From Enterobacter sp. Bisph1 (GTDB taxonomy: Bacteria > Pseudomonadota > Gammaproteobacteria > Enterobacterales > Enterobacteriaceae), in the NCBI RefSeq assembly GCF_000814905.1, contig NZ_JXAG01000025.1:37752-101751 (forward strand): a DNA stretch of 64,000 bases. Direction: 5' to 3'. Position numbers and translations under genes: made by a program. This document shows positions 8,932 to 16,754 of the stretch, one piece after another (positions within the stretch are counted from its first letter, which is position 1; each line of letters opens with the position of its first letter). The notes below the pieces were generated by a model, which saw nothing but the letters and a program-made list of their open reading frames with translations, made no database searches and was not told the origin of the DNA.

Positions 8932-10047
8932 TTATGCCTGCCTGAAGCGATACGCTGACATGGACACCACATTCTCAGAAAGGTTTTCATATTCCAGACC
9001 TGCTAAAAGTGTTCCATTCGATAATTCTTCAAGCATCGCTGGGGTGATACATAAGCGGCGAGCAAGTGAACCAGCATCTATGGACATCTCATTTGTTAAA
9101 TATTTCATTGCCTTATGAAAAAGCTCTGGTGTCTCTTGTGGGATTAGGCAGTCCTCTTTCTCATCGATAGCTTCTCCCTTTCGTTTCAAACCAAAAAATG
9201 CCGTTTTATATTGAGCATCAGTTAGAAGGGAAAGCTGATGAGCACGGTAGATAATTGCAGCCTTACTAACTTTCCACGTCAATTTAAACTGACTAAGCCC
9301 TTGCCAATCAATACGTCCCCCTATAGGGCGAGGAAAATATTTTGCCATTGCTGAGCGAGGCAGTAACAAAGCCGATGCGAAACGATTTGCCTGAGATTCT
9401 GTTACTCTATCTCCTGTCGAAACCCCTTCATGGAGAATTAGATGTGCGACCTCATGAGCAATGTCAAAGCGCTGACGGCATGGGGATTTCTTAGCTGTAT
9501 TTCTTACAATAAAGGGGCGACTTAGAGGTACAGAAAGTGCGTCCACATCATCAGAAACAGAATCAAAAGAAGTAACGAATGCCCCTAATTTCTCAGCCAG
9601 TCTAGTCATGTTATCAATAGGACCAAAGCCTAGCCCCCAATCAACACGACACTTCTCCGTTGCTTTTTCGATCTCATCTTGTGTATACGCCCTTAGCTCA
9701 GGGAATCTTACTGGAGGCAAGTCTAAATATTCGTCAAATACTTCAATAACGCGACGATACAGCTCTGCTTTAGCCAAAGTAGCCCATTTTGTTGCCATTC
9801 GCGTTGAGCTACGTTTACGAAAATGAACGATCTCTTCGTTTACAGGTGATTGGTCGTTAACTTCAAAGAATTCAGGCATTACAAACAGAATAGCCGCTAA
9901 TTTATTCGCAAGCTCACGAGTGGGGACTGCAGAGCCGGATTCCAGCCGCTGAATATACTGGCGGGTCTTTTCGACCCGCTCAGCGACTTGCTCCAATGAT
10001 AACTCGTGATACAGACGAGCTAACCGCAAATTAGAACCGTTAAACAC
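8932..10047 (-). CDS. XRE-family HTH fused to ImmA/IrrE zinc metallopeptidase
   Basis: A 371-residue two-domain protein. Residues 4-60 form a Cro/C1-type helix-turn-helix (LRLARLYHELSLEQVAERVEKT...IQRLESG). Residues from about 140 to 240 form an ImmA/IrrE peptidase with the zinc motif HEVAH at 198-202, preceded by a conserved RQRFDIA turn and followed by ESQANRFASALLLP, the third-ligand helix. Family members such as ImmA and IrrE cleave XRE-type repressors to switch on mobile-element or DNA-damage genes. Here both functions are in one chain. The start is GTG with AGGTG upstream, 10 bp after the stop of the preceding gene, so the two are co-transcribed. The domain assignment is secure but the biological role is unknown. 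Confidence 0.85.
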   Translation of the reverse strand: MFNGSNLRLARLYHELSLEQVAERVEKTRQYIQRLESGSAVPTRELANKLAAILFVMPEFFEVNDQSPVNEEIVHFRKRSSTRMATKWATLAKAELYRRVIEVFDEYLDLPPVRFPELRAYTQDEIEKATEKCRVDWGLGFGPIDNMTRLAEKLGAFVTSFDSVSDDVDALSVPLSRPFIVRNTAKKSPCRQRFDIAHEVAHLILHEGVSTGDRVTESQANRFASALLLPRSAMAKYFPRPIGGRIDWQGLSQFKLTWKVSKAAIIYRAHQLSLLTDAQYKTAFFGLKRKGEAIDEKEDCLIPQETPELFHKAMKYLTNEMSIDAGSLARRLCITPAMLEELSNGTLLAGLEYENLSENVVSMSAYRFRQA

Positions 10048-10057
10048 TTTTCACCTA

Positions 10058-10654
10058 CTATTCATTATCGCCGTTCTTTTCCTTTTTATCAGGAACAGAA
10101 GGACGGATATCATCTAACTCAATTTTGACTGCTTCTGGTGGTGTATCATCGGTAGAATGCGGTATTGCCAAGCGTGCATCACCGTATGTCCACTTGGATA
10201 CAATCTCATCAAGCATGTTATAACCGATGAAATGAACACGCGCTCCCTCACCTTCAAATTCAGGCTTTTCTACCACAAAACGATGTAATGTTGGTATTTC
10301 TAATTCTGGCTCAAAGAGTTGATCAACTTCATTTCTACGGTAGAAACCAGGTTTCTTAGGACTCTCAGGATCATCCGCAAAGAAACGTACTGGTATAGCA
10401 TCGATTTCAAAAGTGATATCCATGCCCGCATGCTTAAGATTCAACCAGCTATGCTTACCACTCATACAGAGCGCCAAGAGCATTTGTCGTTGCCGCCCAA
10501 AAGTACAAGTGCCCCTAGTGTAGTTGTCATCATATGGTGTAGAAAGTTGCTCATACGTCTGATCCAGAACAGTAAGTAATTCTTCAGCGATAGTAGATAG
10601 ACGATCTTCATTCAATTGTGGGTAAAAATTCCACGGCAATTTGTAGTTAGCCAT
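10058..10654 (-). CDS. Uncharacterised protein, first gene of the XRE-peptidase operon
   Basis: A 198-residue protein I do not recognise. It has no signal peptide or membrane helix and no obvious catalytic motif. The N-terminal half looks helical (LSTIAEELLTVLDQTYEQLS). The middle has aromatic and charged stretches (GFYRRNEVDQLFEPE, HRFVVEKPEFEGEGARVHF), and the last 30 residues are charged and probably disordered. The ATG at 10654 (MANYKLPW) was preferred to an upstream TTG. It precedes the XRE/ImmA gene by 10 bp and is preceded by twin operator-like repeats. By position it could be a toxin, a substrate of the peptidase or a sensor, but the sequence does not decide. Confidence 0.75.
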   Translation of the reverse strand: MANYKLPWNFYPQLNEDRLSTIAEELLTVLDQTYEQLSTPYDDNYTRGTCTFGRQRQMLLALCMSGKHSWLNLKHAGMDITFEIDAIPVRFFADDPESPKKPGFYRRNEVDQLFEPELEIPTLHRFVVEKPEFEGEGARVHFIGYNMLDEIVSKWTYGDARLAIPHSTDDTPPEAVKIELDDIRPSVPDKKEKNGDNE

Positions 10655-10669
10655 CAATCAAGCATCTCC

Positions 10670-10727
10670 GTGCAAAATTCTAAATTTGTCAACCTGAATG
10701 CTGGTGCAAATTTTTGGATTTGTCAAC
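10670..10727 (-). promoter_or_regulatory. Twin 24-bp direct repeats, probable operators/promoter of the XRE-peptidase operon
   Basis: Two 24-bp units (10670-10693 and 10704-10727) repeat with a 34-bp period and differ at only a few central bases. Read on the minus strand each begins GTTGACAAAT and ends TTTGCAC, so each contains a consensus -35 hexamer TTGACA and a CAAAT...TTTG inverted half-site pair. They lie 16-73 bp upstream of the first gene. The likely reader is the XRE domain of the operon's own second gene. The following 200 bp up to the cpxP terminator show no gene. Confidence 0.6.
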
Positions 10728-10924
10728 TAACACCTGTTAATTTTCACAGCCTTTTTTTATGCGTGCTAAGTGGATCAAATTAAAATTTTCAGCGTTACAT
10801 CGGGCGGATTGTTAACGGGAGAATGGTCTACGGAATGTACACTCTGCTAACTTAAAGCGTTTTACTACAGCTGATAGCGGTGTTATGAGACGCTGGTTTT
10901 TAAGCTTTTTTCTAAATGATTGAT

Positions 10925-10951
10925 AAAAAAAACCCCCACATCATGTGGGGG
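10925..10951 (-). terminator. cpxP/CpxQ intrinsic terminator
   Basis: Stem CCCCCACA/TGTGGGGG (10933-10940 with 10944-10951) is followed on the minus strand by an eight-base T run. It is the 3' end of both cpxP mRNA and CpxQ. Confidence 0.92.
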
Positions 10952-10982
10952 AAGACAGGGATGGTGTCTATGGCAAGGAAAA
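10925..10982 (-). ncRNA. cpxQ: CpxQ small RNA from the cpxP 3' UTR
   Basis: The 58 nt downstream of the cpxP stop match what I recall of CpxQ. They start with TTTTCCTTGCC on the minus strand, continue through a single-stranded seed region, and end in an 8-bp GC-rich hairpin and eight T. In Salmonella and E. coli RNase E cuts it from cpxP mRNA. With Hfq, it represses mRNAs of inner-membrane and extracytoplasmic proteins during envelope stress. The 5' end is placed by analogy. Confidence 0.88.
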
Positions 10983-10991
10983 CAGGGTTTG

Positions 10992-11498
10992 TTACTGGTA
11001 ATGCCTGGTACTGCTGCTACTCAGAACCGTCGACGGAGAGCTTTTTTGCATTTGTGAAATTTCACGTAGTTGCGTCATCCGTTGCAGGTGTTTCTGGTTT
11101 AAAACCGCTTGCTGCTCTGGCGTTAACAGGTTGTACATCTGGTTGCGGACCTTCGCCATTTCAACCTGACGGGCTACCTGCTCCTGCGCCATTTTTTCTG
11201 CCTGAGCGCGTACAGCGTTTTCATCAAAATTTTGTGCGGTGACAAGCCGATGCATTGTCTCCATTTCGCTAACATTAAGAGGAGGCTGATCGTGTCTCGC
11301 CTGACTCATCAAATCCCGCATCTGTTGACGCTGGTGTTCGGTTAAATTAATACCGTCGAACATATGGCTCTGAACACTGCGCTGGGCTAACCCCTCTATC
11401 GGTTGCCAGTTATCGCCTGTTACGACGTCAGCTGCGTGGTTAACGGTACTAAACGCCAGCGTTGAGGCCATGACGGCAACGGTAACAGCGATGCGCAT
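10992..11498 (-). CDS. cpxP: Periplasmic Cpx inhibitor and chaperone CpxP
   Basis: A 168-residue periplasmic protein of the CpxP/Spy (LTXXQ) family. The two LTXXQ-type motifs are LTEHQ and LTPEQQ. The N-terminus is a signal peptide ([22 protein letters not shown]). CpxP binds the CpxA sensor domain and damps signalling, and it delivers misfolded proteins to DegP. The ATG at 11498 gives the family start and the best spacing from GGAG. It diverges from cpxR across a perfect CpxR box. Its 3' UTR is the CpxQ sRNA. Confidence 0.93.
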   Translation of the reverse strand: MRIAVTVAVMASTLAFSTVNHAADVVTGDNWQPIEGLAQRSVQSHMFDGINLTEHQRQQMRDLMSQARHDQPPLNVSEMETMHRLVTAQNFDENAVRAQAEKMAQEQVARQVEMAKVRNQMYNLLTPEQQAVLNQKHLQRMTQLREISQMQKSSPSTVLSSSSTRHYQ

Positions 11499-11579
11499 CA
11501 TTTTCTCCAATACCTTTTTCGTCTCACGACTGAACGATAATCAGTCTACGATTCAGGCTGCAAACATGCGTCAGGGGGT

Positions 11580-11594
11580 GTAAAACAACGTAAA
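11580..11594. promoter_or_regulatory. CpxR box, GTAAA-N5-GTAAA
   Basis: A perfect match to the CpxR consensus (GTAAA, five bases, GTAAA) in the divergent cpxP-cpxR spacer. In E. coli CpxR-P activates cpxP and autoregulates cpxRA from this region. Confidence 0.9.
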
Positions 11595-11649
11595 GTCATG
11601 GATTAGCGAGTCTCGATGACGTAATTTCTGCCTCGGAGGTATTTAAACA

Positions 11650-12348
11650 ATGAATAAAATCCTTTTAGTAGATGATGACCGAGAGCTTACTTCCCTGTTA
11701 AAGGAACTGCTCGACATGGAAGGTTTTAATGTACTCGTTGCCCACGACGGGGAGCAGGCGCTTGACCTCCTCGACGATAGCATCGACCTGCTTTTGCTTG
11801 ATGTCATGATGCCGAAGAAAAACGGTATCGACACGCTTAAAGAACTACGCCAGACACACCAAACGCCGGTCATTATGCTGACCGCCCGCGGCAGTGAACT
11901 CGATCGCGTCCTCGGCCTTGAGCTGGGTGCGGATGACTATCTGCCAAAACCGTTTAACGATCGTGAATTGGTCGCGCGTATTCGTGCGATCCTGCGCCGT
12001 TCGCACTGGAGCGAGCAGCAGCAAAACAGCGACAGCGGCTCGCCGACCCTTGAAGTGGATGCCTTGAGTCTCAATCCGGGACGCCAGGAAGCCAGCTTCG
12101 AAGGCCAGGCGCTGGAACTGACCGGCACCGAATTCACCCTGCTCTATTTGCTGGCTCAGCATCTGGGACAAGTGGTTTCGCGGGAACATTTAAGCCAGGA
12201 AGTGCTGGGTAAACGTCTTACGCCGTTTGACCGCGCTATCGACATGCACATCTCCAATCTGCGGCGCAAATTGCCGGAGCGCAAAGATGGGCATCCATGG
12301 TTTAAAACCCTGCGCGGCCGCGGTTATCTGATGGTGTCCGCTTCATGA
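11650..12348 (+). CDS. cpxR: Envelope-stress response regulator CpxR
   Basis: A 232-residue OmpR/PhoB-type response regulator. The receiver domain has acidic residues in LLVDDDRELT, the phosphorylation site Asp51 in LLLLDVMMP, Thr in VIMLTARG and Lys in YLPKPF. The C-terminal winged helix ends FKTLRGRGYLMV. It controls genes for folding and quality control of envelope proteins. Its stop overlaps the cpxA start by four bases, so the pair is translationally coupled. Confidence 0.98.
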   Translation: MNKILLVDDDRELTSLLKELLDMEGFNVLVAHDGEQALDLLDDSIDLLLLDVMMPKKNGIDTLKELRQTHQTPVIMLTARGSELDRVLGLELGADDYLPKPFNDRELVARIRAILRRSHWSEQQQNSDSGSPTLEVDALSLNPGRQEASFEGQALELTGTEFTLLYLLAQHLGQVVSREHLSQEVLGKRLTPFDRAIDMHISNLRRKLPERKDGHPWFKTLRGRGYLMVSAS

Positions 12349-13718
12349 TAGGAAGTTTGACCGCCCGCATCTTTGCCATCTTCTGGCTCACGCTGGCGCT
12401 GGTATTGATGCTGGTATTGATGGTGCCGAAGCTGGACTCCCGTCAAATGACGGAGTTGCTGGACAGCGAGCAGCGTCAGGGCGTGATGATTGAACAGCAT
12501 GTTGAAGCGGAACTGTCGAACGATCCGCCAAACGATCTTATGTGGTGGCGCAGGCTGTTTCGCGCCATCGACAAATGGGCGCCGCCCGGTCAACGCCTGC
12601 TGCTGGTGACCAGCGAAGGGCGCGTAATTGGTGCCGAGCGCAACGAGATGCAAATCATCCGTAACTTCATCGGCCAGGCGGATAACTCCGACCATCCGCA
12701 GAAGAAAAAATATGGCCGGGTCGAAATGGTTGGCCCCTTCTCCGTTCGCGATGGAGAGGATAACTACCAGCTCTATCTGATTCGTCCCGCCAGCAATTCG
12801 CAATCTGACTTTATCAACCTGCTGTTTGACCGCCCTTTATTGCTGTTGATCGTCACCATGCTTATCAGCTCGCCGCTGCTTTTGTGGCTGGCGTGGAGCC
12901 TGGCGAAACCCGCGCGTAAGTTGAAAAACGCAGCGGATGAAGTGGCGCAGGGTAACTTACGTCAGCATCCGGAACTGGAAGCCGGGCCGCAGGAATTTCT
13001 TGCCGCCGGGGCCAGTTTTAACCAGATGGTGACGGCGCTGGAACGCATGATGACCGCCCAGCAGCGCCTGCTTTCCGATATTTCACACGAACTGCGTACG
13101 CCGCTCACGCGTTTACAGCTCGGCACCGCGCTGCTGCGTCGTCGCAGCGGCGAAAGCAAAGAGCTTGAACGCATTGAAACCGAGGCGCAGCGGCTGGACA
13201 GCATGATCAACGATCTGCTGGTGATGTCGCGCAATCAGCAGAAAAACGCGCTGGTCAGCGAAACGGTGAAAGCCAACCAGATGTGGAATGAGGTGCTGGA
13301 TAATGCGGCCTTTGAAGCGGAGCAGATGGGCAAATCCCTGACCGTTAATTTCCCGCCGGGCCCGTGGCCGCTGTACGGTAACCCAAGCGCGCTGGAAAGC
13401 GCGGTTGAAAACATCGTGCGCAACGCGCTGCGCTACTCGAACAGCAAAATTGAAGTCAGTTTCGCGGTGGATAAAGACGGCATTACGATTAACGTCGACG
13501 ATGACGGTCCTGGCGTCAGCCCGGAAGACAGGGAGCAGATTTTCCGTCCCTTCTACCGCACCGATGAAGCCCGCGATCGTGAATCCGGCGGTACCGGCCT
13601 TGGGCTGGCGATTGTCGAAACCGCTATCCAGCAGCACCGCGGCTGGGTAAAAGCCGATGACAGCCCACTGGGCGGTTTACGCCTGACCATCTGGCTACCG
13701 CTGTATAAACGTTCCTGA
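12345..13718 (+). CDS. cpxA: Envelope-stress sensor histidine kinase CpxA
   Basis: A 457-residue inner-membrane kinase/phosphatase. A first membrane helix at about residues 8-28 and a second at about 163-184 enclose the periplasmic sensor domain that CpxP binds. A HAMP segment follows, then the H box SDISHELRTPLTR with phospho-acceptor His248, and the N, G1 and G2 boxes (NIVRNALRYS, DDGPGV, GGTGLGLAI). Length equals E. coli CpxA. It overlaps cpxR by four bases and is followed by a terminator. Confidence 0.98.
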   Translation: MIGSLTARIFAIFWLTLALVLMLVLMVPKLDSRQMTELLDSEQRQGVMIEQHVEAELSNDPPNDLMWWRRLFRAIDKWAPPGQRLLLVTSEGRVIGAERNEMQIIRNFIGQADNSDHPQKKKYGRVEMVGPFSVRDGEDNYQLYLIRPASNSQSDFINLLFDRPLLLLIVTMLISSPLLLWLAWSLAKPARKLKNAADEVAQGNLRQHPELEAGPQEFLAAGASFNQMVTALERMMTAQQRLLSDISHELRTPLTRLQLGTALLRRRSGESKELERIETEAQRLDSMINDLLVMSRNQQKNALVSETVKANQMWNEVLDNAAFEAEQMGKSLTVNFPPGPWPLYGNPSALESAVENIVRNALRYSNSKIEVSFAVDKDGITINVDDDGPGVSPEDREQIFRPFYRTDEARDRESGGTGLGLAIVETAIQQHRGWVKADDSPLGGLRLTIWLPLYKRS

Positions 13719-13723
13719 TAAAT

Positions 13724-13752
13724 GCCCTCGCCTCTTAGCGAGGGCGTTTTAT
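13724..13752 (+). terminator. cpxRA intrinsic terminator
   Basis: An 8-bp stem (13724-13731 with 13738-13745) is followed by GTTTTATTTT. Its tail overlaps the stop codon of the convergent yiiM. Confidence 0.87.
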
Positions 13753-14423
13753 TTTCCCAACAATCTTCGTGAATTATCTTCGATTTTGCCGCTAAAGCGC
13801 CGGTTTTGCAGAGTACGTGTCCAGCTCGCTGACAATCCCGCTGCCGACAGCAGGCGATGATATTGTTCATCGTCGAAAGGCTGAAACCAGACAATTGCCG
13901 CCGCGTCATAAACGCTAACATTACTCACCCGTGAGGCCAGTTCCAGCGGCGCGTCCGGCGATACTTTTCCGCTGCCTATCACCCGATAGAGCCAGCCAAC
14001 GCGACCGCTGGACTGCATCTGCGATGACATATCCCTGATACCGAAATGGTAATTAAGTTTAAAACAGGGCGAGCGCGGCTGCGTGACCTGGATCAGCGTC
14101 TTGCCCCAGCGAAAAATATCGCCGATAAAGACCTCTTTCTCTGTCAGGCCCTCGGTGGAAAGATTTTCGCCAAACGCAGGCGCACAAAACAGCGCCGCCT
14201 GTTGGGGAAACCTCTGCGCCCAGTGGGCATAATGCTCACGGGGATAGTGGCACAGCGCGCGATCGGTTCCGCCGTGGTAACTTTTCTCCGCCTGCTGGTC
14301 GCCGTTAACCCCGGTTTCCGTCAGCGATAATTCACCATCAACCTGCAACTTGGCAATCGCGCTGGGCCGACTGCCCGGGTAGTCCCTGACTGTGCCTGTA
14401 AATACTGCAACCGGATACTGCAT
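13749..14423 (-). CDS. yiiM: MOSC-domain protein YiiM
   Basis: A 224-residue protein with a MOSC domain and a C-terminal 3-alpha domain. Recognisable segments are GVNGDQQAEKSYHGGTDRALCHYPREHY, PAFGENLSTEGLTE and the Cys of PRSPCFKLN, which in MOSC enzymes ligates the molybdenum cofactor. E. coli YiiM detoxifies N-hydroxylated base analogues such as 6-N-hydroxylaminopurine and reduces N-hydroxylated compounds. It is convergent with cpxA. Confidence 0.93.
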   Translation of the reverse strand: MQYPVAVFTGTVRDYPGSRPSAIAKLQVDGELSLTETGVNGDQQAEKSYHGGTDRALCHYPREHYAHWAQRFPQQAALFCAPAFGENLSTEGLTEKEVFIGDIFRWGKTLIQVTQPRSPCFKLNYHFGIRDMSSQMQSSGRVGWLYRVIGSGKVSPDAPLELASRVSNVSVYDAAAIVWFQPFDDEQYHRLLSAAGLSASWTRTLQNRRFSGKIEDNSRRLLGK

Positions 14424-14585
14424 ACCACCTCCCGCATACGTCGTTCATTGCCCTATTACACCACTTATTCGCCGACCCAACCTGTGAAAATGAGACATGC
14501 ATGCATATGCCTACACCCGCGCCGTGCTATCACTTACTAAGCACTTTTGAAACGCGATTTCATTAACCGAGGAGGCAGTGACGTG

Positions 14586-15476
14586 ATGCATAAAACCCCA
14601 TTTTCCGGTGTCTGGTGCCCTTCCATCACGCCGATGGATCCTGAAGGCAAAATCGATCTACCGGGTTTACAACAACACCTTACCCGCCTGGCGGCGGCAA
14701 AAATCGATGTGGTTTTACTGATGGGCAGTATAGGTGAGTTTGCCTCTTTCTCACTGGAAGAGCGGCTGCTGTTGCTCCGTGAGGCACGCGCCATGTCACC
14801 CATTTCCATGGTCGCCAACGTCTCTTCCACCTGTTTTAACGATATCCTGTGGATGGCCGACGAAGCTTTTCGCACCGGCTATGAAGCCGTAATGGTGCTG
14901 CCGCCCTATTACTACGGGCAAACCAGTAACCAGCTGTTGAGCTATTTTCGCGCCCTCGGTAACACCATCAGCGGCAAATGGTTTGCCTATAACTTTCCGG
15001 CGCGTACCGGTTGCGATTTAACACCAGAGTTAGTGGCAACGCTGGCGGCTGAATTCCCCCATTTTGCGGGCATTAAAGATACGGTGGATTGCCAGTCGCA
15101 CACTCGCAACATGATTCTGGCCACCCGCCAGGTGCGGGACGATTTCGCGGTGCTGTGCGGTTACGACGAATACTTCATTCCGAATCTGCTGGCAGGCGGC
15201 GCGGGCGTGATTTCCGGGTTGAACAATGTGATGCCGGAGCTGTTTGTTAAAGCGCGGGAAGCGTGGCGACAAGGTGATGTGGCGACGCTGCATCAGGTGC
15301 AGCTTGAGATCGGCAAATTTATGGCCATCTATAGCATTGGCGATGATTTTGTCACGACGATTAAAACCGTCGTATCACGTAAATTCGGCTACTGTACTCC
15401 CGTTGCCCGCAACTTTGGCGGCGCGCTCAATGAGCAGCAGTGCCAGATTATCGATACGGTCTTTGCTATCCAATAA
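14586..15476 (+). CDS. DHDPS-family aldolase, probable 2-keto-3-deoxy-sugar-acid aldolase
   Basis: A 296-residue (alpha/beta)8 class I aldolase of the dihydrodipicolinate synthase/N-acetylneuraminate lyase family. It shows GSIGEF, the Tyr135 of AYNFPARTG and the Schiff-base Lys164 of GIKDTVD. True DHDPS lies elsewhere in enterobacteria. YagE-type members cleave 2-keto-3-deoxygluconate, and this gene faces the KDG permease kdgT, so a KDG or related aldolase role is likely. The start at ATG 14586 was chosen for its GGAGG ten bases upstream; the GTG at 14583 is an alternative. E. coli K-12 lacks a gene here. Confidence 0.78.
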   Translation: MHKTPFSGVWCPSITPMDPEGKIDLPGLQQHLTRLAAAKIDVVLLMGSIGEFASFSLEERLLLLREARAMSPISMVANVSSTCFNDILWMADEAFRTGYEAVMVLPPYYYGQTSNQLLSYFRALGNTISGKWFAYNFPARTGCDLTPELVATLAAEFPHFAGIKDTVDCQSHTRNMILATRQVRDDFAVLCGYDEYFIPNLLAGGAGVISGLNNVMPELFVKAREAWRQGDVATLHQVQLEIGKFMAIYSIGDDFVTTIKTVVSRKFGYCTPVARNFGGALNEQQCQIIDTVFAIQ

Positions 15477-15481
15477 CGCAA

Positions 15482-15507
15482 AAGCCGACCTGCGCCCAGG
15501 TCGGCTT
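15482..15507. terminator. Bidirectional terminator between aldolase and kdgT
   Basis: A near-perfect 11-bp stem AAGCCGACCTG/CAGGTCGGCTT closes a short loop. On the minus strand it runs into CTTTTG, and on the plus strand a weaker T-rich stretch follows. It separates the two convergent genes. Confidence 0.75.
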
Positions 15508-15514
15508 GATGGCT

Positions 15515-16498
15515 TTATTTCACGGTATTCCGCACTGAGATTTCCGCCTTGTCGCCTTTCACCTTGCGTGACCAGAGCGAGGTCAAAATCGGCACCAGGA
15601 TTGACGTGACAATCACCGATGTCGCGACCAGCGCCGTTGCCGCCGGCGCCATGGCTTTAAATTCCGGCACCATTTCCGCAATCAACACCGGCGTTGCTAC
15701 CGCCGCGCCTGCCGAGCTGGAGGCCGCAAGACCCGCCGTTCCGTCCCCGCCGCCAATCATTTTATCGGCAATAATCAACGGAATGCCGGTAATCACAATC
15801 ACCGACAGACCAAGCAAAATCCCCAACAGTCCGGTTTGGGCAATTACACCTAAATCGATGGTATTGCCGAGGGCGAAGGCGAAAAACGGGATCAGGGTTT
15901 GTACCGCTTTGCCAAAAAACTCGCGCAGCTCTGCATCAAGGTTACCCAGCGCAAAACCCACCAGGAACGGCAGCACCGCACCGACAAAGACGTGAGGTTC
16001 AAAGGAGGCGATGCCCGCGGTCCCCAGGATAATCATCGTCATCAGCGGGCCGGATTCCAGCGACATCAGCACAAACGCACCGGCCTCTTCCTTGGTCCCG
16101 TACTGCTGCATGATGGAAGCATAAAGTCCGCCGTTGGTCATATCCATTGAGGCCACCAGCGCCAGTGTCGACAGCCCGGCGAAGAACCCCACCTCAACGC
16201 CATGTGCGGGAATCAACCGTGACGCCACTGCCGCGACAATCCAGGCGACGGCGATTTTAGTTACTACCAGCGTCCCGGATTTACGCAGCACCGTACCCGT
16301 AGCGCTTAGCTTGATGGATGCCCCCATACAAAAAAACCACACCGCGAGGATCGGCACCGTGCCGGTGATCATGCCGTTAGTGAATGAACCGAAATATTTA
16401 CCCGCCCCCGGTGCAAAGGTGTGGCACAAGGCACCGATGAACAAGGGAACCAGCATCATACCGCCGGGGATCTTCTCAATTGCACGCTTGATTTGCAT
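15515..16498 (-). CDS. kdgT: 2-keto-3-deoxygluconate permease
   Basis: A 327-residue KdgT-family proton symporter with about ten membrane helices. Diagnostic segments are the N-terminal [21 protein letters not shown], the [13 protein letters not shown] motif and [15 protein letters not shown]. It imports 2-keto-3-deoxygluconate, a product of pectin breakdown. The ATG at 16498 has AGGTGAAG upstream. The ORF could extend 43 codons further, but that part is not KdgT-like. A KdgR-like palindrome lies about 125 bp upstream, and the convergent gene is a KDG-aldolase-like enzyme. Confidence 0.95.
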   Translation of the reverse strand: MQIKRAIEKIPGGMMLVPLFIGALCHTFAPGAGKYFGSFTNGMITGTVPILAVWFFCMGASIKLSATGTVLRKSGTLVVTKIAVAWIVAAVASRLIPAHGVEVGFFAGLSTLALVASMDMTNGGLYASIMQQYGTKEEAGAFVLMSLESGPLMTMIILGTAGIASFEPHVFVGAVLPFLVGFALGNLDAELREFFGKAVQTLIPFFAFALGNTIDLGVIAQTGLLGILLGLSVIVITGIPLIIADKMIGGGDGTAGLAASSSAGAAVATPVLIAEMVPEFKAMAPAATALVATSVIVTSILVPILTSLWSRKVKGDKAEISVRNTVK

Positions 16499-16620
16499 AT
16501 CTTCACCTGTCGAAACCGGTCGATTTTTAGGGCGTCGGCACTCCGGTTGTACGGGACAGCAGCCGCGCGGATGAAGAGAGAGTAGATCTGGACCCGAGGA
16601 AGAAAAGTGATCAACCAACC

Positions 16621-16645
16621 ATAACAAAACAATATTTCATTATTT
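16621..16645 (-). promoter_or_regulatory. Candidate KdgR operator of kdgT
   Basis: On the minus strand the site reads AATGAAATATTGTTTTGTT, close to the KdgR consensus AATRAAAYRNNRTTTYRTT. KdgR represses pectinolysis genes, including kdgT, until KDG accumulates. The assignment rests on the motif and the gene it precedes. Confidence 0.5.
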
Positions 16646-16687
16646 TAGGATCAACGCTCCTAAAAGTTATGGATAAGCGAAAATAGA

Positions 16688-16723
16688 TAAAAAAATGCCC
16701 CGTCGGCGATGCCAGACGGGGCA
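16688..16723 (-). terminator. sodA intrinsic terminator
   Basis: A 9-bp stem TGCCCCGTC/GACGGGGCA (16696-16704 with 16715-16723) is followed on the minus strand by seven T. It lies about 30 bp beyond the sodA stop. Confidence 0.88.
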
Positions 16724-16754
16724 GGAATTCACTTACGTGGGTGAAGCGCGCGGC

